Source of the DNA: Liolophura sinensis
Lineage: Eukaryota; Mollusca; Polyplacophora; Chitonida; Chitonidae
DNA: 64,000 nt
NCBI RefSeq assembly: GCF_032854445.1
Contig: NC_088301.1
Span: 25,094,402 to 25,158,401 of the forward strand
Direction: 5' to 3'
Below, piece by piece: positions 25,801-35,400 of the stretch (its first letter is position 1; the number at the start of each line of letters is the position of its first letter). Below the pieces are notes generated by a model. The model saw only the letters and a program-made list of their open reading frames with translations, did no database searches and was not told where the DNA came from. The translations under genes were made by a program, and so were the position numbers.

Positions 25801-28085
25801 CTGTAGAAAGATATGTACAGTCATCACGGATGAAGTACTTACATACATGGGCCACTGAAGTAGAAATTCTCGCAGCGTCAGACATGCTTCAGACTGACAT
25901 CTACACCCACAGTGATTCATGGCTGTTGTTTTCCAAGTCTCAAGCTCAAGAGCAGATGAACAGTTCAACTAGGGCTATTTATTTACATCATGTTTCAGGT
26001 TGTCACTATGATGTGGTAATTTGTGTAAAAAATCAGTCATTAGATCTTTGTACTGGAAATTGTTTACTGTGTAGTAACCATAGTGCTGAAGGAATACAAA
26101 GCATAACACATGTCAAATGTGAGGAAGATGACAACATTATCAAAGATGATGCAGTTGGTTCACGAAAAGACACTGGGAACAAATGCTTTGGGAAAGAGTT
26201 GAAGAAGAACCTACATCGTGAACGTATCCAGCAGAAAAGGCTTAAAACAGTGCATGACTGTAATGATGTGATAAATAAGCCATCCGCAGAACTTCAACAC
26301 ACCAAGAAGGAGCAAAACACATATGCTGCAAATGTGTCATACAGGAGACGTGTTTTGGCAGCTTATAAGGAGAAATATGCCAAACTAGACCACAGGGAAT
26401 CGTCAATCCGACAGGGCAAGCAGAGATACAGCAATGATGAATTGTACCAAAATAGGATTAAGGCATACAGCAAGGCCAAATATTTGTCGGACACCAGGCA
26501 TAAACAGAAGGTCAAAGCGTACAGCAAGGAGAGGTATTTATCAGACACCAGACATAAACAGAAGGTGAAAGCGTATAGCAAAGAGAAGTATTTGTCAGAC
26601 ACCAGGCATAAACAGAAGGTGAAAGCGTATAGCAAAGAGAAGTATTTGTCAGACACCAGGCATAAACAGAAGGTGAAAGCGTATAGCAAAGAGAAGTATT
26701 TGTCCGACACCAGACATAAACAGAAGGTGAAAGCGTATAGCAAAGAGAAGTATTTGTCAGACACCAGGCATAAACAGAAGGTGAAAGCGTACAGCAAGGG
26801 AAAGTATATGATGGACACCAGACACAAAGAGAAGGTGAAAACATACAGCAAGAGGAAGTATATGATGGACACCAGACACAAAGAGAAGGTGAAAACATAC
26901 AGCAAGAGGAAGTATATGATGGACACCAGACATAAAGAGAACGTGAAAACGTACAGCAAGAGGAAATATATGGATGATGAGTTTAGGAAAAACAGGCAAT
27001 CACAGCTGAAAAAAAAGTATTCGGAATCAGAGGCATACAGGAAAGATGTAATAAATAGACAGCTGGAACGCCGACGACGGAGGATAGCAGACCTTTCTTG
27101 TATTGATAATGTAACATCTGTTTTTCACCACTTAATAAGTGATGCACCACACCACATATGTGCAGTTTGCCATCGACGTTTTTTCAGAGGACAGGTTGTT
27201 ACATGTAAAAGGGAATCTTACTCACAAATAGGTCAAGTGGCTGGAAAACTTGCTGCCAAATGTATATCAACAAGATACGTTCACACATGCTCCTCAGATT
27301 GCAATGTTCCCTGTATTATTTATCTATCTCCGTATTCCAAACTCTGGATTTGTTACACGTGCCATAGGAAGATCAGATCAGGCATTTTACCAGCTGAGGC
27401 ATCTGTTAACAGTCTACAGGTAGAAGGTGTGCCGTATGAATTGTCTTGTTTGAACCAACTAGAGCAACATTTAATAGCAAAACATATTCCCTTTGCTAAG
27501 GTGGCAGCCCTTCCTAGAGGTGGTCAGAGAAGTGTCCATGGACCAGTTGTTTGTGTGCCATCCAACATCGACACAACAATTTCCTCTCTTCCACGACCAG
27601 AGTCAGATGATCAGCTGATAAGGGTAAAACTCAAGCGGAAATTATCATATAAAGGGCATTATAGATATCAGTTTGTAAACACTGCACGAATTGAAAGGGC
27701 ACTCGAATATTTGAAGGAAAATAACCCACACTATCAGGATGTTAATTTCAACAACAATTGGGTTAACAACTTGTCATCAGCAGGAAACGACAAAGAGAGT
27801 GATAATGATAGTCTACCAGATTTATGCGACCATGAACAAGCTGGCAGTAATGAGGGCAAAAAGGCTGATCTGGGAAATGATGCTGAATACCTCCACTCAA
27901 GCCATACAGGAGATCAGGGGCTGATGATAGACAGTTGTCTGCAACCAGTTGACATAGGACAAGAAATACTTGATCAGTTCGCAGATAATGTACTTTGTTT
28001 AGCACCGAGTGAAGGCAATGATCCAATTAGACTTCTGATGAATGAAGAAAATGAAGCAAAGGCCATTCCCTGTCTTGTTCCCTAA
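22815..28085 (+). CDS. Helentron protein, N-terminal part: C76-like and OTU proteases, basic repeats, Cys-rich region
   Basis: Exon 1 (22815-22856) encodes MPRKKYWRKTRFHK and ends at a GTAAGG donor. Exon 2 begins after an AAG acceptor at 24771, in phase, and runs to a TAA at 28083-28085 (about 1118 residues). Residues about 60-230 resemble the papain-like fold of herpesvirus-tegument-type (C76) deubiquitinases: a Cys in GAQCVANSC and an Asp-His motif in VVDSHSRN. Residues about 305-430 are an OTU protease: KMDGNCFFRALSF carries the catalytic Asp/Cys and GCHYDVVI the late His. Residues about 577-755 are 18-residue basic repeats. Residues about 805-960 carry CxxC pairs (ICAVCHRRFF, WICYTCHRKI) and LPRGGQ, as in the DUF6570 region of Helitrons. 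The frame ends where a one-base insertion (about 28060-28070) moves the Rep domain to another frame. The protease assignments are family inference; the intron is a prediction. Confidence 0.8.
24216..24332 (+). mobile_element. 5'-truncated SINE (family 1) inside the predicted Helentron intron
   Basis: Carries the body and tail from CTGCGGATGGTCGTGGG to ACACCAATCAGATAAATAAA. It is flanked by the perfect 10-bp repeat ATTTAGTACA (24206-24215 and 24333-24342), so it integrated into the existing element or intron. Confidence 0.9.
26459..26990 (+). repeat. 54-bp coding tandem repeat in the Helentron protein
   Basis: Nine full copies and a partial tenth encode the 18-residue unit KAYSKEKYLSDTRHKQKV and variants (KTYSKRKYMMDTRHKEKV at the 3' end). 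The central copies are nearly identical in DNA, so homogenisation is recent. The array is strongly basic with regular Lys, Tyr and Arg spacing. A nucleic-acid-binding or extended helical linker is a reasonable guess. It sits between the OTU domain and the Cys-rich region. Confidence 0.92.
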
Positions 28086-29013
28086 AGGATCACCGACATA
28101 CCACGACGAAAGAGAAAAGAAAATAACTATTTCACGCTATCTGAATACCAGGCTGATGCATGCAGACTGCAGATTTGCAAAAAGTACTGAGTATATATTT
28201 TATGCTCAGTATCTCTCAGAAGTTCAGCAGGTACTTTCAACTGTCTCTATTGCACTGAGAAAAAGTCATCAACCAGACACTGAACAAACGATAAATAAAC
28301 TCACCGATTATGACTCCTTGAGAGAAATCCTAAAGACTGACTCTGGATTCAAGTTCTTAAAGCCAATCCGAGGAACTCCAGTATACTGGCAATCTGCACA
28401 GAAGGATTTATTTGCTATGCTGAGACAACTTGGCATTCCAACATGGTTTTGTTCATTTTCTGCTGCAGATATGAGATGGCCTGAGTTTATTCAAGCACTG
28501 GTGGTGGAAGAAGGGCGTGACATTGACATTACTGATATGGAGTGGTCAGCTAAATGTGAATTAATCAGAGAGAACCCTGTTATGGCAGCACGGATGTTTG
28601 AACATCGATTTCAGTGTCTTTTTGAAGGAATTTCTGCTGTCCCCTGCAAACCCTGTTGGGAAGATAATAGATTACTTCTACAGGGTAGAGTTTCAACACG
28701 TGGATCACCACATACTCATTGTTTATTTTGGGTTGAAAACGCTCCCAAACTTGACCATAACTCAGATGAAGAGGTGACCGCCTTCATTGACAAGTATGTG
28801 ACATGTGAAATGCCACCAACAGATGATGTGATGAAGTGCTGCAAGAGATCGTGTCTTCTGTACAGAAACATAGTAGCCTTCATTCTAAGAGCTGTCGAAA
28901 AAAAGGTACGAACTGCAGGTTTAACTTTCCAAGACCACCAAGTAAGTACACATTCATCTCTAGGCCAAGCTCTTCAGATGTTCACAACAATGATTGTAAT
29001 GAAGCATCGATAG
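28042..29013 (+). CDS. Helentron Rep domain, first part, in a shifted frame (HUH motif)
   Basis: This frame begins by overlapping the end of the upstream frame and carries the start of the Helitron-like Rep domain: FPVLFPKGS, a YLNTRL...DCRFAKSTEY segment, FCSFSAADMRWPEF, and the two-histidine nickase motif RGSPHTHCLFW (about 28697-28729). Useful homology ends near 28833, where a one-base deletion returns the reading to the original frame; the remaining codons to the stop at 29013 are probably read out of frame. The internal ATG at 28042 need not be a real start, because homology continues smoothly from the upstream frame. It is best read as a middle segment of one polyprotein gene broken by a +1 and a -1 shift. 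Confidence 0.8.
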   Translation: MKKMKQRPFPVLFPKGSPTYHDEREKKITISRYLNTRLMHADCRFAKSTEYIFYAQYLSEVQQVLSTVSIALRKSHQPDTEQTINKLTDYDSLREILKTDSGFKFLKPIRGTPVYWQSAQKDLFAMLRQLGIPTWFCSFSAADMRWPEFIQALVVEEGRDIDITDMEWSAKCELIRENPVMAARMFEHRFQCLFEGISAVPCKPCWEDNRLLLQGRVSTRGSPHTHCLFWVENAPKLDHNSDEEVTAFIDKYVTCEMPPTDDVMKCCKRSCLLYRNIVAFILRAVEKKVRTAGLTFQDHQVSTHSSLGQALQMFTTMIVMKHR

Positions 29014-32000
29014 AAAGGGAGATGAATTGTGAAGAGGCTAAGCGAATCCTTGAAGCGTTGTGGGAGGCTCTCTCAAATCAAGAACATGCTTTTGGGAACA
29101 CAGAAGATTTGTTCACTGCTGTTGGAATAAACCAAGATCAGTTCCAGGAAGCATACACGATGCTGTCAAAGCGGGCTAGTGTTGTGCTCAGACGAGGCCT
29201 GGATGATGTATGGTTGAATCAGTACAATCCTGACCTTCTGCGTGCATGGAATGGGAATATGGATATTCAGTTTGTGCTCGATGCTTACTCTTGCATTGTA
29301 TACATTATATCATATATTTCTAAGTCAGAAAGAGAAATGGGTCTTCTTCTGGAACAGGCAAGAAAGGAAACTTTGAATGGAAATGAAGACACTAAACAAG
29401 CATTGAAGAAACTTGGAGCAGTTTATCTTCAGAGTAGGGAAGTAAGTGCTCAAGAGGCCGTGTTTCGAGTCTGTAACCTGCACTTGAAGGAATGTTCAAG
29501 ACTTGTTCAGTTTATTCCTGTTGGTGATGCCATAAAAATGAGTCTGCCCCTGAATGTGATCCAAAACAAGCTCAGTGGTGGGGATTTAAATGTAGACGAT
29601 GTGTGGATGACAAGCATAATTGACCGTTACAAGAACAGACCAGATGGTGATGAATTTGAAGCTATGTGCTTGGCAACATTTTGTTCCGAATTCCGAGTTC
29701 TGCCGAAGACAGAGAAAATTTCCAGTAAAGCTCAAAAGGAGGGATTGGTACATAAACTGAGGGGTAACATGGGGTACATTCGTAGAAGAACACGAACCAA
29801 ACCAGCTGTGGTAAGATATCCAAGGTTTTCACCAGAGAATCAATCAGAGAAATATTTCCAGAGCATTTTACAACTGTTTTTGCCATACAGAACAGACTCG
29901 CAGCTGAAACCTGATGGGTTTAATTCGTTTGAATACTTTTTTGAGACTGGTGCTGTAAGTTTGCTGAATAATACTAGTGTTGAGCTTGTCAAGGACATAG
30001 TTAACAGAAACAAGGCATCATTTGAAACAGATGCTGATGAAATCACCAGAGCAGCGGAAATTCTTGAAATGGGTGGTCACTTAGAAGATGCATGGGCACA
30101 GATGTATCCTGAAACTGAAGCAGAAAGGATTTCTTGTTTTGAAGAAATTGAAGAGCTTGACAAGGTCCCTTGTGAGGCAAAAGACATACCAGATTTAGTA
30201 CAGAATCAGAAGTCTGATTACACTATTGAGCCTCAACAGGGAGTTCTATCCGGGAGTGAAGCAAAAGATCTTATGCGATCACTGAATGAACGACAACTGG
30301 AGGTCTTCTACAAAGTTCGAAAGTGGTGTTTAGAGAAACTCAATGATCTGGAGACAGAACCTTTCTATCTTTTCATCACGGGAGGTGCAGGAACTGGCAA
30401 AACCCATTTGATTAGGTCTTTGCATTTTGAAGCCAACAGGCTTTTAGCACGGTGTTTGTCAAAGCCAGATGACACATCAGTTTTAATAACAGCTCCGACA
30501 GGTGTTGCAGCTTTTAACATTAGTGCTTCAACCATTCACAGTACGTTTAGTATTCCTGTAGATGTAAAATTACCCTATCAGCCATTGGGAGAAGAAAAAC
30601 TAAACACGTTACGTTCAAAGTATAACAGCCTTCAAATTTTAATTATAGATGAAATCTCTATGGTGGATCATAAGTTACTTGCTTACATCCATGGAAGGTT
30701 ACGACAGATCAAGCAGTGTAAAGATTACTCTCCATTTGGAAAGGTGTCTGTGATTGCTGTTGGAGATTTCTATCAATTGCCACCAGTAAAGGGGAAGCCT
30801 TTATACAAAGATGACATTGGATTTAATCTCTGGTCTGAGTTCAAAATAGTGGAACTAACTGAAGTGATGAGACAAAAAGATCAAAGCTTTGCAAATATGT
30901 TAAACCGTCTTCGTATCCGTAAAAAGACTGAGAGAATCACAGCTTCGGATATTTGTATGTTGACTAAGCGCGAGAACGGAGATGAAGAAGGTGATATTCA
31001 TATATTTGCAACAAATCAACAAGTTGCAGAATTCAATCTCTCTAAATTGTCTCAAAGTGAAGAGGAAATTTTTGCTTTTGATGCTCAAGACTTTGAGAAG
31101 GATCAAAGGACTGGAAAACTTCAGAAAAGAGACAATCAGTTCATAAGTACGGTGTATTCTAATTTGCCCAGAAAACTGTCTTTAACAGTAGGAGCACGAG
31201 TGTTACTTATGAAAAACATTGATGTTTCTGATGGTCTTGTGAATGGAGTCTTTGGCACAGTCTCACATATTCCATGTCCAGCAAGAGGTGAAGATGTACC
31301 AAATGTGATTTATGTTGTGTTTGACAGTGACAGAGTTGGTATTAAGATGAGGAGAGAAAGTCAAATCCCTGATTGTGTACCATCCAGCAGTACACCAATT
31401 CACCGGGTAGAAGATAGAGTGAGTGCACGTGGTGGAATCAGAAGACAGTTTCCTCTAAAGTTAAGTTATGCTTGTACTGTACACAAGCTACAAGGTGTCA
31501 CTCTTGACAGAGCAGTTGTTTCCCTGGATAAAATATTTGCTGCAGGCCAAGCTTATGTGGCGTTAAGTCGTGTGAGATCACTGGAGGGGTTGACCATTCA
31601 GGATTTTAAAGAGTCTGTTATTTATTGTAATGATAGTATCACTGAAGCACTCTTGTCCATGTCGCCTTTCCTGAACTTTACATCTGAACACACCAATGAC
31701 CAAGGAGCTAGTTTAGTGGAATTCAAGTTCATTCTTCATAATGTACAAGGATTAAGATCTCATATTCATGACATCAAAGGGGACAAAAGATTTACAACAT
31801 CACATGCGATCTGTATTACAGAAACTTGGCTGTCTTCTGATGAGTCAAGAGAAGGACGATACCTAGAGGGATACACATTTAACCATAAGACCAGATCTCA
31901 AAGCTATGATCAAAGCGATCCATTGTTCAAGGAGTTAAAACAACAAGCACATGGAGGGGTTGGCATTTTCCACAAATCTGATATGAAATGTGAAATGTTG

Positions 32001-32372
32001 GATCTCGCTATTCCTAACTTGGAGAGTATAGCATTCTACTTTAATGATCCAAACTTCGCTGTCATTGTCATTTACAGGCCATTGTCTTATAGTCTTCCTA
32101 TTTTCATACAAAATCTAGATAAACTATTGAAAAAACTGGCGAATCTTCCATATGGTTGTGCAGTAGTTGGAGATTTCAATGAGAACATATTGAAGTCCAA
32201 TGTCATTTCAAAACTGTTTGCCTCTTACCATTTTCAGCAGCTTGTGAAAGAACCAACCACGGAAAACGGGACACTGATTGATCATGTTTATGTCAGACAT
32301 GTCCATTTGAAAACAGTCAAAGTCATTCCGACTTATTTTAGCTACCACGATGCCATTATGTCCACATTATAA
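28836..32372 (+). CDS. Helentron protein, C-terminal part: Rep tyrosines, PIF1-type helicase, EEP endonuclease
   Basis: In the same frame as the N-terminal part, with no ATG at its beginning, so it is a continuation rather than a separate gene. After the Cys-rich SCRKKGTNCRFNFP, the Rep domain ends with YNPDLLRAWNG and the twin-tyrosine motif VYIISYISKSE (about 29296-29328). The helicase follows: Walker A FITGGAGTGKTHL (about 30374), Walker B ILIIDEISMVD, VGDFYQLPPV, LTEVMRQ, and C-terminal motifs VHKLQGVTLDRA and AYVALSRVRSLEGL. From about 31720 to the stop lies an endonuclease/exonuclease/phosphatase domain: LHNVQGLRS, ITETWLS (metal-binding Glu), VVGDFNEN (Asp and Asn), LIDHVYV and the terminal FSYHDAI (His). 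Rep nicks and joins single strands, the helicase unwinds, and the EEP domain is typical of Helentrons. All motifs look intact in this part. Confidence 0.9.
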   Translation: MLQEIVSSVQKHSSLHSKSCRKKGTNCRFNFPRPPSKYTFISRPSSSDVHNNDCNEASIEREMNCEEAKRILEALWEALSNQEHAFGNTEDLFTAVGINQDQFQEAYTMLSKRASVVLRRGLDDVWLNQYNPDLLRAWNGNMDIQFVLDAYSCIVYIISYISKSEREMGLLLEQARKETLNGNEDTKQALKKLGAVYLQSREVSAQEAVFRVCNLHLKECSRLVQFIPVGDAIKMSLPLNVIQNKLSGGDLNVDDVWMTSIIDRYKNRPDGDEFEAMCLATFCSEFRVLPKTEKISSKAQKEGLVHKLRGNMGYIRRRTRTKPAVVRYPRFSPENQSEKYFQSILQLFLPYRTDSQLKPDGFNSFEYFFETGAVSLLNNTSVELVKDIVNRNKASFETDADEITRAAEILEMGGHLEDAWAQMYPETEAERISCFEEIEELDKVPCEAKDIPDLVQNQKSDYTIEPQQGVLSGSEAKDLMRSLNERQLEVFYKVRKWCLEKLNDLETEPFYLFITGGAGTGKTHLIRSLHFEANRLLARCLSKPDDTSVLITAPTGVAAFNISASTIHSTFSIPVDVKLPYQPLGEEKLNTLRSKYNSLQILIIDEISMVDHKLLAYIHGRLRQIKQCKDYSPFGKVSVIAVGDFYQLPPVKGKPLYKDDIGFNLWSEFKIVELTEVMRQKDQSFANMLNRLRIRKKTERITASDICMLTKRENGDEEGDIHIFATNQQVAEFNLSKLSQSEEEIFAFDAQDFEKDQRTGKLQKRDNQFISTVYSNLPRKLSLTVGARVLLMKNIDVSDGLVNGVFGTVSHIPCPARGEDVPNVIYVVFDSDRVGIKMRRESQIPDCVPSSSTPIHRVEDRVSARGGIRRQFPLKLSYACTVHKLQGVTLDRAVVSLDKIFAAGQAYVALSRVRSLEGLTIQDFKESVIYCNDSITEALLSMSPFLNFTSEHTNDQGASLVEFKFILHNVQGLRSHIHDIKGDKRFTTSHAICITETWLSSDESREGRYLEGYTFNHKTRSQSYDQSDPLFKELKQQAHGGVGIFHKSDMKCEMLDLAIPNLESIAFYFNDPNFAVIVIYRPLSYSLPIFIQNLDKLLKKLANLPYGCAVVGDFNENILKSNVISKLFASYHFQQLVKEPTTENGTLIDHVYVRHVHLKTVKVIPTYFSYHDAIMSTL

Positions 32373-32489
32373 GAAAAACAGGTAAATGATGGGTGTAATA
32401 TGGTCCTTAATGATGACTTGTTATACTGATAACTGGCTCATCGGTTGACCTGAAAATTCAGAAACTCCATATAGCACAAAGGCTACATA

Positions 32490-35400
32490 CTTTATGAATA
32501 CTGTATTCTGTAACAAAACAGTAATGGCTATGCTGCAACTGTATTCTGATGTTAAAGTGATACATGGCTGTCCAACTTATGGCTATACTACACGTAAAGC
32601 AATAGTTTGAATACCGTCCTTCCATGCTATACTCAGAATAAAGCAGTACACAGCTATCATACTGCCTGCCTATACTCACTGAAGCTGAACACGGCTATTC
32701 TACTACCCTACTATACTAATCCAAAACAGTACACAGCTCTTTTGCCACCTAATAATAGTGAAATTAAAGCAGTACCAGCTATCGTACTGACTGTCTTTAC
32801 TGAAATGAAAGAGTACTGGCTATTGTACTACCTGACTTTAATGAAACTGAAACAATACTAGCTATCATACTGCCTGGCTATACTGAAACTAAAGCAGTAC
32901 CGGCTATCGTACTGCCTGGCTTTACTGAAACTGAAATAGTACCGGCTATCATACTACCTGGCTTTACTGAAACTGAAACTGTACCAGCTATTGTACTGCC
33001 TGGCCATACTGAAACTAAAGCAGTACCGGCTATCGTACTGCCTGACTGTACTGAAACTAAAGCAGTACCGGCTATCGCACTGCCTGGCTTTCCTGAAACT
33101 AAAACAGTACCTGCTATCGTACTCCCTGGCTATACTGAAACTTAAGCAGTACCGGCTATCGTACTGACTAGCTATACTGAAACTAAAGCAGTACCGGCTA
33201 TCATACTGCCTGGCTATACTGAAACTAATGCAGTACTGGCTATCGTACTGACTGGCTATACTGAAACGGAAATAGTACCGGCTATCATACTACCTGACTT
33301 TACTGAAACTGAAACTAAAGCAGTACCGGCTATCGTACTGCCTGGCTATACTGAAACTAAAGCAGTACTGGCTATCGTACTGCCTTGCTATACTGAAACT
33401 AAAGCAGTACCGGCTATCGTACTGACTGGCTATACTGAAGCTAAAGCAGTACCGGCTATCGTACTGACTGGCTATACTGAAACTAAAGCAGTACCGGCTA
33501 TCGTACTGACTGGCTATACTGAAACTAAAGCAGTACTGGCTATTGTACTGCCTGGCTATACTGAAACTAAAGCAGTACCGGCCATCGTACTGACTGGCTA
33601 TACTGAAGCTAAAGCAGTACCGGCGATCGTACTGACTGGCTATACTGAAACTAATGCAGTACCGGCTATCGTACTGACTGGCTATACTGAAACTAAAGCA
33701 GTACCGGCTATCATACTGCCTGGCTATACTGAAACTAATGCAGTACCGGCTATCGTACTGACTGGCTATACTGAAACTGAAATAATACCGGCTATCATAC
33801 AACCTGACTTTACTGAAACTGAAACTAAAGCAGTACCGGCTATCGTACTGCCTGGCTATACTGAAACTAAAGCAGTACCGGCTATCGTACTGACTGGCTA
33901 TACTGAAACTAAAGCAGTACCGGCTATCGTACTGCCTGGCTATACTGAAACTAAAGCAGTACCGGCTATCGTACTGACTGGCTATACTGAAGCTAAAGCA
34001 GTACCGGCTATCGTACTGACTGGCTATACTGAAGCTAAAGCAGTACCGGCTATCGTACTGCCTGGCTATACTGAAGCTAAAGCAGTACCGGCTATCGTAC
34101 TGTCTGGCTATACTGAAACTAAAGCAGTACCGGCTATAGTACTGTCTGGCTATACTGAAGCTAAAGCAGTACCGGCTATCGTACTGACTGGCTATACTGA
34201 AGCTAAAGCAGTACCGGCTATCGTACTGACTGGCTATACTGAAGCTAAAGCAGTAATGGCTATCGTACTGCCTGGCTATACTGAAACTAAAGCAGTACCG
34301 GCTATCGTACTGACTGGCTATACTGAAACTAAAGCAGTACCGGCTATCGTACTGACTGGCTATACTGAAACTAAAGCAGTACCGGCTATCGTACTGCCTG
34401 GCTATACTGAAACTAAAGCAGTACCGGCTATCGTACTGCCTGGCTATACTGAAACTAAAGCAGTACCGGCTATCGTACTGACTGGCTATACTGAAGCTAA
34501 AGCAGTACCGGCTATCGTACTGACTGGCTATACTGAAACTAAAGCAGTACCGGCTATCGTACTGCCTGGCTATACTGAAACTAAAGCAGTACCGGCTATC
34601 GTACTGACTGGCTATACTGAAGCTAAAGCAGTACCGGCTATCGTACTGACTTGCTATACTGAAGCTAAAGCAGTACCGGCTATCGTACTGCCTGGCTATA
34701 CTGAAACTAAAGCAGTACCGGCTATCGTACTGCCTGGCTATACTGAAACTAAAGCAGTACCGGCTATCGTACTGACTGGCTATACTGAAGCTAAAGCAGT
34801 ACCGGCTATCGTACTGACTGGCTATACTGAAGCTAAAGCAGTACCGGCTATCGTACTGACTGGCTATACTGAAGCTAAAGCAGTACCGGCTATCGTACTG
34901 ACTGGCTATACTGAAGCTAAAGCAGTACCGGCTATCGTACTGCCTGGCTATACTGAAACTAAAGCAGTACCGGCTATCGTACTGTCTGGCTATACTGAAA
35001 CTAAAGCAGTACCGGCTATCGTACTGCCTGGCTATACTGAAACTAAAGCAGTACCGGCTATCGTACTGCCTGGCTATACTGAAAATAAAGCAGTACCGGC
35101 TATCGTACTGCCTGGCTATACTGAAGCTAAAGCAGTACCGGCTATCGTACTGACTGGCTATACTGAAGCTAAAGCAGTACCGGCTATCGTACTGACTGGC
35201 TATACTGAAGCTAAAGCAGTACCGGCTATCGTACTGACTGGCTATACTGAAGCTAAAGCAGTACCGGCTATCGTAATGACTGGCTATACTGAAACTAAAG
35301 CAGTACCGGCTATCGTACTGCCTGGCTATACTGAAACTAAAGCAGTACCGGCTATCGTACTGACTGGCTATACTGAAACTAAAGCAGTACTGGCTATCGT

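Noticed and set aside
26363-26959. 198-codon minus-strand frame
   Set aside because: Antisense shadow of the 54-bp coding repeat in the Helentron protein.
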